The notes beneath the pieces were generated by a model that did not search any database, had not been told where the DNA came from, and worked only from the letters and a program-made list of their open reading frames with translations. The position numbers were made by a program, and so were the translations under genes. Below, piece by piece: positions 1-8,258 of a stretch of 64,000 nucleotides of DNA. This DNA comes from Synechococcus sp. C9 (lineage in GTDB: Bacteria > Cyanobacteriota > Cyanobacteriia > Gloeomargaritales > Gloeomargaritaceae), in the NCBI RefSeq assembly GCF_022984075.1, contig NZ_JALAAD010000001.1, forward strand, positions 434,001 to 498,000. The letters run 5' to 3'. The first letter of the stretch is position 1; every line of letters begins with the position of its first letter.

Positions 1-1
1 A

Positions 2-436
2 TGGTTGCAGGCTTCCCTACTGGTGGAGGGGCTGGCACGGTTGGTTTTGGGAGCCGGGTTGACAGAGCCGTTGGTGCGTCTGCATCCGCTGGTGACGGTG
101 GGCTGGGTGGGGTTGGTGGTGACGGCGTTGAATCTCCTGCCCGTGGGTTGCCTGGACGGGGGGCGCATGATTCAGGCGGTGTATGGGGATAGAATGTTGC
201 GGGCAACGGGCTTGGTGAGTCTGGTGGTGGTGGGGTGGCTGGGGCTGAACCAACCTGTGCTGTTGTCCTGGGGGATTTTGATTTTGTTTATCCAACGGCG
301 ACCGGAACGACCCACCCTGGAGGATATGACGGAACCGGATGACCTGCGGGTGTGGCTGACGTGGGGTTTACTGTTGTTTGCCCTGGTGGTGCTATTGCCG
401 TGGCAGGCGGGGTTCGCCCTGGGATGGGGGGGATGA
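2..436 (+). CDS. Site-2 protease family (M50) metalloprotease, C-terminal part
   Basis: This is the end of a membrane-embedded zinc protease cut by the left edge of the window, so no start codon is visible. Hydrophobic helices surround the motif NLLPVGCLDGG at about residues 43-53, which matches the NxxPxxxLDG third-ligand motif of M50 site-2 proteases. The HExxH motif must lie upstream, outside the window. Hydrophobic stretches and a short cytosolic loop (RRPERPTLEDMTEPDD) follow. The stop codon TGA (434-436) overlaps the next ATG (433), which indicates translational coupling. The substrate is unknown. Family assignment is secure; the exact subfamily is not. Confidence 0.85.
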   Translation, partial: WLQASLLVEGLARLVLGAGLTEPLVRLHPLVTVGWVGLVVTALNLLPVGCLDGGRMIQAVYGDRMLRATGLVSLVVVGWLGLNQPVLLSWGILILFIQRRPERPTLEDMTEPDDLRVWLTWGLLLFALVVLLPWQAGFALGWGG

Positions 437-1074
437 GCGCGCCCCGGGTTCGGTCTGAATTGCCCTTGGCTTTGGTGGAAACGGCTTTTTTAGCCAGTAC
501 GGCGAGTTTGGGGTGGCTGGCGAGTTTTTATTTGGGGTTGACACCGGTACTGCGGTTGTTTTTACCAATTCCCCTGGCGTTGGTAACCCGTCGCTGGGGG
601 CATCGCTGGGGTTGGTTGGGTTTGGGCACAACTTTTCTCCTGCTCTCGATATTGATGGGACCGCCCCGGGGTTTGGCATACATTTTGCGCTATGGGTTTT
701 TGGCGTTGCTGTTGGGCTACCACTGGCGCCGGGGGACGGGTTGGGGCACCACGGTGGTGCAGGGAATTGGGGTCGGTACGGTGGGGTTTTTCGGGCAGAT
801 TGCGGTGCTGTCGGTGTTGGTGGGGGAAAATCTCTGGCTGTTGGTCACCACCCAAGGCACCCAAGCTCTGGAATGGGTTTTGGAGCGTTTGCAGATTCTG
901 GCACAGCCGGAGGTGGCTTGGATTCAGGTGGCGACGGTGGGGTTGGTGATGGTCAATGCGGCGGTCTATACCTTTGTGGTGCAGTTGGTGTCCTGGGCGT
1001 TGCTGGAGCGGTTGGATACGCCGGTTCCCCCCCCGCCCAACTGGTTGCGGGTCTGGTTGGGGTTGGAGGAATGA
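433..1074 (+). CDS. DUF2232-type integral membrane protein
   Basis: The 213-residue product is almost entirely hydrophobic, with about five to six membrane helices and few charged loops (RRWGHRWG, LRYG). It resembles cyanobacterial DUF2232 proteins, whose function is unknown. ATG 433 was chosen because it overlaps the upstream stop as ATGA; longer in-frame starts lie inside the M50 gene. Its own stop (1072-1074) overlaps the next ATG (1071) in the same way. The three genes therefore look like one tightly coupled operon. The family name is from memory of the family and moderately sure. Confidence 0.75.
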   Translation: MSAPRVRSELPLALVETAFLASTASLGWLASFYLGLTPVLRLFLPIPLALVTRRWGHRWGWLGLGTTFLLLSILMGPPRGLAYILRYGFLALLLGYHWRRGTGWGTTVVQGIGVGTVGFFGQIAVLSVLVGENLWLLVTTQGTQALEWVLERLQILAQPEVAWIQVATVGLVMVNAAVYTFVVQLVSWALLERLDTPVPPPPNWLRVWLGLEE

Positions 1075-2192
1075 TCCAGGGACACCATCGCCCGGATTGG
1101 GTGCAGGCTTGGGGCGAGCAGGTGCAGGGGCAAACGCCGGGGTTGGTCTGCGTGGTGGGGTTTACGGAAACGGCGTTGATCCCAGGCATTTCGGCGGCGG
1201 GGGCGACCCCAGTGGCTCGGCGTACCACAGCGGCGGCGGATGCGGAATTTCTCCTGCGGGGCGTGCAACCCCACCCGGTTTATCCCTTGCCCCCTCTGTA
1301 CCAAGGGGCTTCGCCGGTGTATATTTCCCACGCCATTGTCCGGGCATTGCATCTCCCGGTCACCCTGGTCAATACGGGTTTGCCCGTGCCCCTGTCGGTT
1401 CCGGCGGTACATCTAGGTCATACCCTCGCCCGCTGTGTCAGTACGGGGCAAGCGATGGATTTGGACACGGTACATCAGCTTTGGCAAAAGGGCTGGGACT
1501 GGGGGCAGTCTTTGCTTACGGCGCAACCAAAGCCTTACTACATCCTGGGGGAATGTGTGGTGGGGGGAACCACGACGGCGTTGGCGGTACTGACGGGGCT
1601 AGGGGTTCAGGCGCAGGGGCGGGTGAGTAGCAGTCATCCCCAATGCAACCACGCCCAAAAATGGCAGGTGGTGCAAAGCGGGCTACAACGGGCGGGGGAT
1701 TTGTCCGACCCCTGGAGGGTGGTAGCGGCGGTGGGAGACCCCATGCAGGTGGTGGTGGCGGCGGTCACCCTGGCGCTCCATCGGGATGTGCCGATTTTGT
1801 TGGCTGGGGGCACCCAGATGCTGGCGGTGTGGGGCTTGATCCAGTCCATTGCCGCCCATGAAAACCTCCCCTGGCAACCGGAACGGGTACTGGTGGGCAC
1901 CACCGGCTGGGTCGTCCATGACCCCAGTGCTGAAGTTATCGCCCTGGCGCAGGATTTGGGGGCACCCTTGGTTTCAGCAGACCTGGATTTCAGCCATTCC
2001 CAGTACAAAGTATTGCGGGTTTATGAACAAGGCTTTGTGAAAGAGGGGGTTGCCGCTGGGGGTTGCGCCCTGTCTGCCCATTGGTATTGCGGTTGGGGCA
2101 ATGAACAGGTGTTGACCGCCGTCGAAAGCCTACTCAACGCCGCAGGGCATTCCCCAGACGTTCCAGCGCCATCTGCACCTCCGCTTCTGTAA
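1071..2192 (+). CDS. UPF0284 / CobT-like nicotinate-nucleotide phosphoribosyltransferase family protein
   Basis: The 373-residue product resembles the CobT-related UPF0284 (TIGR00303) family found in cyanobacteria and archaea. Visible traits are the glycine-rich GECVVGGTTTALAVL segment near residue 163 and ILLAGGTQMLAV near residue 243, both typical of the phosphoribosyltransferase fold. True CobT activates dimethylbenzimidazole for cobamide synthesis; cyanobacteria make pseudocobalamin, so the real substrate here is unclear. The start at 1071 is coupled to the previous gene by ATGA. The last 59 bases overlap the end of argD on the other strand, a convergent overlap of coding sequences. Confidence 0.8.
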   Translation: MIQGHHRPDWVQAWGEQVQGQTPGLVCVVGFTETALIPGISAAGATPVARRTTAAADAEFLLRGVQPHPVYPLPPLYQGASPVYISHAIVRALHLPVTLVNTGLPVPLSVPAVHLGHTLARCVSTGQAMDLDTVHQLWQKGWDWGQSLLTAQPKPYYILGECVVGGTTTALAVLTGLGVQAQGRVSSSHPQCNHAQKWQVVQSGLQRAGDLSDPWRVVAAVGDPMQVVVAAVTLALHRDVPILLAGGTQMLAVWGLIQSIAAHENLPWQPERVLVGTTGWVVHDPSAEVIALAQDLGAPLVSADLDFSHSQYKVLRVYEQGFVKEGVAAGGCALSAHWYCGWGNEQVLTAVESLLNAAGHSPDVPAPSAPPLL

Positions 2193-3351
2193 CAATTAAA
2201 GGCGGGACAAACCGCACCACCTGCGTTCCGGCGGGAACCAACAGCAGTCCCTGCTCAATCGCCCATTTGACGATATCCCCCGCCTGGAAGGGTGCCGACG
2301 GCTGTAACACCAAACCCTGCAACAGTCCCCAGCCCCGCACCTCCTGGAACCACTCCGGGTAGGTCGCCACCAAAGCCTTTAACCCCTGGCGCAACTGTTC
2401 CCCCCGCTGGTGCACCTGCGCCAATAACCCCAATTCCTCAATCGTCTGACCCACCGTGAGTGCCGCCCGACAGGCGAGAGGATTGCCCCCGTAGGTACTG
2501 GCATGATCCCCCGGTTGAAAGACATTATACTGCTCTTTACATAACACCGCCCCGATGGGAATGCCGCCCCCCAGCCCCTTGGCGGAGGAAAAAATATCCG
2601 GTTCAATTCCCAAGCATTCATACCCCCACCAATGCCCGGTGCGCCCCATGCCGGACTGCACCTCATCCAGGATCAGCAAAATGCCCCGTTCGTCACACAG
2701 CCGCCGCACCCCCTGGAAGTAATCCCAGTCTCCCGGACGCACCCCCCCTTCGCCCTGGATGGGTTCGAGCAAAATCGCCGCCACCTGTTCCAGTTCCAAA
2801 ACCGTTTTGGTCAATGCCTCCAGGTCGTTGTAGGGCACATAGACAAATCCGGGCATCAGCGGGTCAAAATGTTTTTGATACTTGGGTTGCCCCGTCGCCG
2901 TCAGGGTCGCCAACGTCCGCCCATGAAAACTTGCCTGAGCCGTGACAATCAGCGGATACTCATACCCTTTCACCGTGTGGGCGTACTTCCGGGCTAATTT
3001 AATCGCTCCCTCGTTGGCTTCCGCACCGGAATTGGCAAAAAATACCCGGTCGGCACAGGAATGGTGGGTGAGAAATGCCGCCAGTTCTTGCTGGAGGGGA
3101 ATGTGATACAGATTGGAAACGTGGTGCAACTGCTGAATTTGGTCATTCATCGCCTGGATCAACCGGGGATGGGCGTGCCCCAGAGAACAGGTGGCAATCC
3201 CAGCGACAAAATCCAGGTATTCCCGCCCCTGGTCATCCCACACCCAACAGCCCGCTCCCCGCACCAAGATCACCGGAAACCGATTATAAGTGGGCATCAA
3301 CGCCGATAGGGTCGGGGGGGATTCCAGGAGGGTAGTCATGGCGAGAATCAA
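2134..3351 (-). CDS. argD: Acetylornithine aminotransferase
   Basis: This PLP enzyme converts N-acetylglutamate semialdehyde to N-acetylornithine in arginine synthesis. The 405-residue length is normal for class III aminotransferases. Visible residues are the phosphate-binding NSGAEANEGAIKLARKY segment (about 107-123), the LDEVQSGMGRTG motif with pyridine-nitrogen Asp229, and the Schiff-base Lys258 in SSAKGLGGG. The start may be 3351 or the internal ATG at 3339 (MTTLLES). The 3' end overlaps the convergent UPF0284 gene. Related ornithine or succinylornithine transaminases cannot be fully excluded, but ArgD is the expected cyanobacterial enzyme. Confidence 0.93.
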   Translation of the reverse strand: MILAMTTLLESPPTLSALMPTYNRFPVILVRGAGCWVWDDQGREYLDFVAGIATCSLGHAHPRLIQAMNDQIQQLHHVSNLYHIPLQQELAAFLTHHSCADRVFFANSGAEANEGAIKLARKYAHTVKGYEYPLIVTAQASFHGRTLATLTATGQPKYQKHFDPLMPGFVYVPYNDLEALTKTVLELEQVAAILLEPIQGEGGVRPGDWDYFQGVRRLCDERGILLILDEVQSGMGRTGHWWGYECLGIEPDIFSSAKGLGGGIPIGAVLCKEQYNVFQPGDHASTYGGNPLACRAALTVGQTIEELGLLAQVHQRGEQLRQGLKALVATYPEWFQEVRGWGLLQGLVLQPSAPFQAGDIVKWAIEQGLLLVPAGTQVVRFVPPLIVTEAEVQMALERLGNALRR

Positions 3352-3457
3352 TGAAATGACAATCTTTCTAATGTTAACAGATGACTCTACCTATGCTGAA
3401 ATGTAACAATAGCTACCGTATCAGTTTGAAAATCAGTCTGGAGCTTGTGTAATTGTT

Positions 3458-3540
3458 AGATTTTACCACAGCACCAATACCGCAATTCCTAATAGGAAAT
3501 AACCAAACCTCTTTTGCAAATGTTTGGGATGGATATAGCA
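3458..3540. repeat. Duplicated copy of the TauE/SafE gene tail
   Basis: About 80 bases here match positions 4012-4091, which encode the C-terminal YIHPKHLQK...LLGIAVLVLW segment of the exporter gene. Only a handful of substitutions separate the two. The copy lies beyond the 129-bp tandem units, so the tail was duplicated together with, or before, the array. It carries no complete gene. Confidence 0.85.
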
Positions 3541-3897
3541 GTCCTGTTTGATTAGCGTTAGCTGGCGTGTCGTAGGCATACAAAAATTTCCCAGAACCAA
3601 GTACGGGGGCGGTGCCCCTGCGACCCCTATTCCATACCCCTTTTGCAAATGTTTGGGATGGATATAGCAGTCCTGTTTGATTAGCGTTAGCTGGCGTGTC
3701 GTAGGCATACAAAAACTCTCCAGAACCAAGTACGGGGGCGGTGCCCCTGCGACCCCTATTCCATAACCCTTTTGCAAATGTTTGGGATGGACATAGCAGT
3801 CCTATTTGATTAGCGTTAGCTGGCGTGTCGTAGGCATACAAAAACTCTCCAGAACCAACAACGGGGGCTACACCCCTGCGACCCATTTTTAGAAGCG
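3511..3897. repeat. Three 129-bp tandem units (MITE piece plus gene-tail fragment)
   Basis: Units start at 3511, 3640 and 3769, each with cttttgcaaatgtttggg, giving a period of exactly 129 bases. Each unit joins about 25 bases of the exporter gene tail to a truncated family-A element (atagcagtcctgtttgatta ... cagaaccaa ... gcccctgcgacccc). The third unit is more divergent and ends with a family-B-like terminus (ccatttttagaagcgccctaa). There is no spacer diversity and no cas gene, so this is not a CRISPR array. Confidence 0.9.
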
Positions 3898-3924
3898 CCC
3901 TAAAATAATAATTAAAATTTACGC

Positions 3925-4776
3925 TTATATTAACAGACGGCTCTGCCTCCCCCGGGAAGTAACAACCGTTATCCCATCCATTCTCGATTCCGCCCGGGGC
4001 TTTTGTAACTTTTGATTTTGCCACAGCACCAACACCGCAATTCCTAATAGGAAATAACCAAACCCCTTTTGCAAATGTTTGGGATGGATATATTGCACCA
4101 GATACGCCCCGATCACCGTACCAATACCTGCTAAAAATGTGAAATTCACCGTTAAATGCCAGTCTAAATCCACCCGCCCCAAATAGCCCGCCAAACCCGC
4201 TAAAGAATTCGCCGTGATGATTAACAGCGAAGTGCCAATCGCTTTGGTCATGGGCACCTGCGCCAGCAGTACCAACGCCGGGACAATGGCAAAACCGCCC
4301 CCCACACCGACCAACCCGGTCAGCACCCCCACCATCACCCCCTCCGTCGGCAACCACAGCCAACAATAGCGGCACAGGGGCTGGACATAGGGACCCTCCA
4401 CCGCAGGGGTACGGGAACTGCGGCGAATCATCAACCCAGCCGCCACCAACATTGCCCCCGCAAACAGGGTCATCTGCACCGTACTGGTCACAAACGGCAA
4501 AGCCGCCAACCGGGCCCCCAGGTATGCCCCCGCCATCGTCGCCAGCCCAAAGATTGCCCCCGGTCGCCAAGCCACCTGCCCCCGCCGGATGTGGGGAAGC
4601 GCTCCCACTAAGCTCACCGTGCCCACCATCACCAGGGTCATGGGAATCGCCGTCTGCGGGTCAATCCCCATCACATACACCAACACGGGCAAAGCCAGCA
4701 CCGACCCCCCGCCCCCCAACAGCCCCAAACTCAGACCAATCAGCACCGCCAGGGCATAACCCACCACTACTGCCAT
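3925..4776 (-). CDS. TauE/SafE-family sulfite/organosulfur exporter
   Basis: The 283-residue membrane protein has about eight helices in two related halves. Each half carries a glycine-rich motif: LGLLGGGGSVLALPVLVYV near residue 18 and GLVGVGGGFAIVPALVLL near residue 155. This is the TauE/SafE layout (DUF81), a family implicated in export of sulfite and sulfonates. Its start overlaps the end of the rhodanese-DUF2892 gene by 10 bases, so the two are cotranscribed with the persulfide dioxygenase. The hydrophilic tail after LVLWQNQK looks like read-through of inserted sequence next to the tandem repeats, so the ancestral stop was probably earlier. Confidence 0.85.
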   Translation of the reverse strand: MAVVVGYALAVLIGLSLGLLGGGGSVLALPVLVYVMGIDPQTAIPMTLVMVGTVSLVGALPHIRRGQVAWRPGAIFGLATMAGAYLGARLAALPFVTSTVQMTLFAGAMLVAAGLMIRRSSRTPAVEGPYVQPLCRYCWLWLPTEGVMVGVLTGLVGVGGGFAIVPALVLLAQVPMTKAIGTSLLIITANSLAGLAGYLGRVDLDWHLTVNFTFLAGIGTVIGAYLVQYIHPKHLQKGFGYFLLGIAVLVLWQNQKLQKPRAESRMDGITVVTSRGRQSRLLI

Positions 4777-5318
4777 GACTGCCCCGCCCGGCGATTGTAG
4801 GGCAACTGCGCCAACAGCATCCCCATCGCACAGGTATTGGTCACCCCGGCAAACACCAGACCTGCCCCCACCAACCCACTCAGGAGCAAAAACCAGGGAG
4901 AAACCGTCGCCCCCAACACCGTTCCGAGCAGAACCAGGGAACCCGCCACGATCTGCACCTGCCGAAACAGACTGATGGGTGCTTTGGGGTCACGCACCAC
5001 CGGATAACCCGCCCGTTTCCAAGCGATCATGCCCCCATCCATCTGCCCAACCTCCGGCCAACCCGCCGCCAACAACCGCTGTGCCGCCTGCTGGGAACGT
5101 CGCCCGGATTGACAATACAACACTACCCCCTGCCCTGGGGACAAACCCTCCCCGCTGAACTGGGACAAAGGCCGGGAAATCGCCCCCGGAATCCGTTCCC
5201 CCGCATACTCCACCGGTTCCCGCACATCTACTAAAACAATCTCCCCAGCTGTCAACCGTTCCCGCACCGTCGCCACATCCCAATTTTGCAGACCTGTCTT
5301 TGTTTGTATAGACTCCAT
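4767..5318 (-). CDS. Rhodanese-DUF2892 membrane sulfurtransferase
   Basis: Residues 10-110 form a rhodanese domain with DVREPVEYAGERIPGA and the active-site loop CQSGRRS (Cys69). They are followed by two hydrophobic helices (about 122-165) typical of DUF2892 tails. Rhodaneses of this type move sulfane sulfur between persulfides, thiosulfate and glutathione at the membrane. The gene lies between a persulfide dioxygenase gene and a sulfite exporter gene, a recognised sulfide-detoxification arrangement. It overlaps the exporter gene by 10 bases and follows the dioxygenase by 56 bases. Confidence 0.9.
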   Translation of the reverse strand: MESIQTKTGLQNWDVATVRERLTAGEIVLVDVREPVEYAGERIPGAISRPLSQFSGEGLSPGQGVVLYCQSGRRSQQAAQRLLAAGWPEVGQMDGGMIAWKRAGYPVVRDPKAPISLFRQVQIVAGSLVLLGTVLGATVSPWFLLLSGLVGAGLVFAGVTNTCAMGMLLAQLPYNRRAGQSWQ

Positions 5319-5374
5319 CTTTTTTGCCTCCTAAATGTAAGGTAAATGTGATGTAGGAATGATTACTCCTGCTT

Positions 5375-6070
5375 CTAAACCACCGCCACTTGCCCACACT
5401 GCTGATTGGCAGGCACCGCTTCCGCAATTTTTTGTGGGTCGGGCAACTTCAACCCCTGCATAAAGGCAATAAATTCCTCCCGGGAACGTCCCGCCAAACG
5501 GGGATTCCAGCGTTTTTCCTCCCCAATCGTGGAGACCGTATGCCCCCGGTAATCATGCCCCGGATACACCCAGACCGCATCATCGAGGGTAAACAGCCTT
5601 TGGGTAATCGCATCGTACAGCTTCCCCGCATCCCCGCTTTGGAAATCCGTCCGCCCACAGCCCCGAATGAACAGGGAATCCCCGGTCAACAAATGGGTAT
5701 GATTCACCAAGTACGCCAGATGGCTGTCCGTATGCCCCAGCGTGGCAATCGCCTGAATGGGAATCGCCCCCACCTGCACCACCTCCCCATCCTGGAGCAA
5801 CCGGTCCGCACAGGTCACCTGGGCACCCGCCGGGACGATGCCCAAACACCCGGTCAACTCCCGCAATTTCCCCGTCCCCGTAATGTGATCCGCATGGACA
5901 TGGGTATCCAAGGCATAGCGCAGGGTCAACCCCAACTCCCGCAACAACTGCATATCCCGCTCCACCTGCTCCAACACTGGGTCCACCAACGCCGCCTCCC
6001 GAGTGTCCGGGTCAGCCACTAAATAGGTGTACGTCCAGGTCTCCCGGTCAAACAACTGCCGAAACCACAT
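5375..6070 (-). CDS. ETHE1-type persulfide dioxygenase (metallo-beta-lactamase fold)
   Basis: The 231-residue protein contains the metal-binding motif HVHADHITG (His57, His59, Asp61, His62), LGHTDSHLAYLV, GDSLFIRGCGRTDFQSG and VYPGHDYRGHTVSTIGEEKRWNPRL. The last two are characteristic of ETHE1 and Blh persulfide dioxygenases rather than glyoxalase II. The enzyme oxidises glutathione persulfide to sulfite, which the downstream exporter could remove. It is the first gene of the minus-strand operon, divergent from arsR across a 135-base region with a palindrome. The tail contains a single Cys (NQQCGQ). Confidence 0.9.
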   Translation of the reverse strand: MWFRQLFDRETWTYTYLVADPDTREAALVDPVLEQVERDMQLLRELGLTLRYALDTHVHADHITGTGKLRELTGCLGIVPAGAQVTCADRLLQDGEVVQVGAIPIQAIATLGHTDSHLAYLVNHTHLLTGDSLFIRGCGRTDFQSGDAGKLYDAITQRLFTLDDAVWVYPGHDYRGHTVSTIGEEKRWNPRLAGRSREEFIAFMQGLKLPDPQKIAEAVPANQQCGQVAVV

Positions 6071-6117
6071 CTTGCCCTCCTGTGTCCCAATGGACTTTCT
6101 TTGATAGTAACATAATT

Positions 6118-6137
6118 ATATCACTATTTAGTAATTC
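6118..6137. promoter_or_regulatory. Palindromic operator between persulfide dioxygenase and arsR
   Basis: The sequence ATCACTATTTAGTAAT (6120-6135) is a near-perfect palindrome around TT. Its core ACTATTTAGT (6123-6132) is identical to the core of the site at 17203-17216 upstream of the sulfide:quinone reductase gene. It sits in the divergent control region next to an ArsR-family gene, so it is a likely ArsR operator. Confidence 0.7.
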
Positions 6138-6205
6138 AAACAGTTGGCAGGGGCTATAATGGGACAATGAGCCAATAAGTTCATAACAGGGAGATTCAGC
6201 AGACT

Positions 6206-6535
6206 ATGGCGGTGATGAATAAAGCGGTACTCCACCAGGTGGCCGAGTACTTCAAAGTGCTGTCGGAGGTCAGCCGGTTGGAGGTGTTATGTAGTCTCAA
6301 GCATGGGGCGAAAAACGTGACCCAGATTATGGCCGAGACGGGGTTAGGGCAAGCGAATGTTTCCAAACATCTCAAAATCCTCACCCAGGCAGGGATGGTC
6401 AAGCGGCAACCCCACGGGGTACAGGTGTATTACGAAATCACTGACCCCACGATTTTACCGATGTGCGAACTGGTTTCCCGGGGGTTAGCCAACCGCCTGG
6501 AATTTCAACTCCAGGAGTTTCACTCCATCTTGTGA
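6206..6535 (+). CDS. ArsR-family repressor of the persulfide locus (BigR/SqrR-like by context)
   Basis: The 109-residue winged helix protein has recognition helix GLGQANVSKHLKILTQAGMV (about 46-65) and the wing QPHGVQVYYEITDP. The metal motif ELCVCDL of classical ArsR is absent. The two cysteines, Cys29 in helix 2 and Cys87 in the C-terminal helix, could form a dithiol sensor like that in BigR and SqrR, though the spacing is not identical to those proteins. Position and shared operator suggest repression of the divergent persulfide operon and autoregulation, relieved by sulfane sulfur. The sensing mechanism is inference. Confidence 0.85.
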   Translation: MAVMNKAVLHQVAEYFKVLSEVSRLEVLCSLKHGAKNVTQIMAETGLGQANVSKHLKILTQAGMVKRQPHGVQVYYEITDPTILPMCELVSRGLANRLEFQLQEFHSIL

Positions 6536-6762
6536 CCGCCGGGGGAATTTGCTTCCAGCCCATCTAACCCAAGGGAGTTGCCGCATGATGTAATTAATTT
6601 GATTGAATTTAATTGAATTTAATTTAACAGAGGTGGTCGTAGGGGCACACCTTTCATCTTTGGTGGTCAGCAATATCCGTATTCTATTGGGATAATATGG
6701 TGCTGGTGCCAATGATATAGACGTGCCTGCATGGGAATTTCTTGGCGATTTTTTTTGGTAAT

Positions 6763-6897
6763 TAGGGCACCGCTACAAATGCAAAGTTAGCGGTCGTAGC
6801 ACCCTTGGTTCTGGGGAATATTAAGTATGCCGACAATGCGATTTATGGCTACGCCACACAGGCTATGGATTGGCTCAAATTAATCGAGATACCTAAT
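6763..6897. repeat. Family-B MITE-like element
   Basis: Begins tagggcaccgctac and ends cgagatacctaat, with the shared core gttagcggtcgtagcaccc and cttggttctgg, and the family-B segment atggctacgccac. It fills most of the 374-base gap between the arsR gene and pepP. The remaining part (6536-6762) is AT-rich with no recognisable gene. Confidence 0.65.
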
Positions 6898-6909
6898 GGT
6901 AACTACTGG

Positions 6910-8247
6910 TTATTTAGGCACAGCGGCACTCAAAACTTCACAACCCGTTTCCGTGACCAAAATATCATCCTCAATCCGCACCCCAATCCCCCGAAATTCA
7001 TCGGGAATCGCCGGTTGTCCCTCCATCGGTTGGGTATGGGGACCAATGTATAAACCCGGTTCAATCGTAAATACCTGCCCCGGAGCCAAAAGGGTTGCGG
7101 ACTCTTTTTCCTGATAGTAAATCCCCGCATCGTGTACATCTAAGCCCAACCAATGCCCAGTGCGGTGCATATAATAAGGGCGATATTTTTGTTGTTTTTC
7201 GTCCTTTTCGTTGGCAATTTCCTCCGCATCCCCAGTGAGTAACCCCAAATCAATTAAACCCTCAACCAATACCCGCACCGCTGTTTTATGAATCTGATCG
7301 TAGGGCACCCCCGGTTTGACCACATTAATGGCCGCCAATTGCGCTTTTAATACCAGGTCATAAATCAATTTTTGGGGTGTCGTCATCCTGCCATTCACGG
7401 CAAATGTGCGGGTAATATCCGAGTTGTAACACCCCCAGCCACAGCCCGCATCAATTAATACTAAATCCCCGTCCTGAGTTTGGCGGATATTATCCCCGTA
7501 GTGCAAAATACAAGCATTTGCCCCGGAAGCCACAATGGAAGGATAGGCGGGTGCGCCCCCCTGTTGGCGAAAAATGGCTTCCATCCCTGCTTGAATTTCA
7601 TATTCAAACATTCCCGGTTGGGTGGTTTCTTGGGCGTGAATGTGGGCTTTGGCGGCAATGGCGACGGCATGACGAATCCGTTCCAATTCCACCGGACTTT
7701 TGACCATTCGCAGGGGATGGATTAGAGGATTCACATCGGCTAAAACCGTTGGTCCATAGCCCTTACGCTGGCGCAAATTTAACATTTTTTGCCAGAGCCG
7801 GTAGATTCTTTGATTCATTTCTTCATCCCGACTCGGATGGTAATAAATATGCGTTGCCCCTTCCACGTATTCCGGTAATTTTTCATCCAATTGTTCGAGG
7901 GGAAAAGCCGCATCACAACCGTATAATTCCGGGGCAGATTCTGGACCAACCCGATAGCCTGTCCAGACTTCTTTTTCTAAGTCTTTGGGCAGAACAAATA
8001 ACACAAATTGATGTTCCGCATGATGGGGCGCAAATACCGCCACCGCCGAGGGTTCATTTAATCCAGTCAGATAAAACAAATTACCATCCTGGCGATAGCC
8101 TGCTTCCACATCCGCATGTAGGTAGGCGTGGGGCGCGCTGGTGAAAATGGCTGTGCCACTGCCCAAAGCCGCCATAAATCGCCGTCGCCGTTCAGCGTAT
8201 TCCTCGGCGGGTAGGGGGGGATGCAATTCCAGAGGGGTGGTGACCAT
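6910..8247 (-). CDS. pepP: Xaa-Pro aminopeptidase (M24B)
   Basis: This cytosolic dinuclear metalloenzyme removes N-terminal residues that precede proline. The 445-residue product has an N-terminal AMP_N domain (about 10-130) and a C-terminal creatinase-fold domain. Metal ligands are visible in DAGCGWGCYNSDITRTF (two Asp), HRTGHWLGLDVHD (His), FTIEPGLY (Glu) and GVRIEDDILVT (Glu). Length and motif order fit PepP of cyanobacteria. The ATG at 8247 is the only sensible start. The upstream minus-strand gene ends 11 bases away, so the two may be cotranscribed. Confidence 0.92.
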   Translation of the reverse strand: MVTTPLELHPPLPAEEYAERRRRFMAALGSGTAIFTSAPHAYLHADVEAGYRQDGNLFYLTGLNEPSAVAVFAPHHAEHQFVLFVLPKDLEKEVWTGYRVGPESAPELYGCDAAFPLEQLDEKLPEYVEGATHIYYHPSRDEEMNQRIYRLWQKMLNLRQRKGYGPTVLADVNPLIHPLRMVKSPVELERIRHAVAIAAKAHIHAQETTQPGMFEYEIQAGMEAIFRQQGGAPAYPSIVASGANACILHYGDNIRQTQDGDLVLIDAGCGWGCYNSDITRTFAVNGRMTTPQKLIYDLVLKAQLAAINVVKPGVPYDQIHKTAVRVLVEGLIDLGLLTGDAEEIANEKDEKQQKYRPYYMHRTGHWLGLDVHDAGIYYQEKESATLLAPGQVFTIEPGLYIGPHTQPMEGQPAIPDEFRGIGVRIEDDILVTETGCEVLSAAVPK

Positions 8248-8258
8248 AATTAACGAAA

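Noticed and set aside
513-2192. 559-codon frame ahead of the UPF0284 protein
   Set aside because: The first 186 codons are the out-of-frame shadow of the DUF2232 gene. The family match starts at 1071, where ATGA couples the genes.
3511-3897. CRISPR array
   Set aside because: Units are 129 bases and nearly identical throughout. There are no unique spacers, no short palindromic repeat and no cas gene.
3413-4570. Long minus-strand frame of 385 codons across the tandem array and the exporter gene
   Set aside because: It is a shadow frame produced by the 129-bp units (129 = 43 codons, so the frame stays open) and by the alternate frame of the TauE/SafE gene. The translation is Gly-rich and has no domain.
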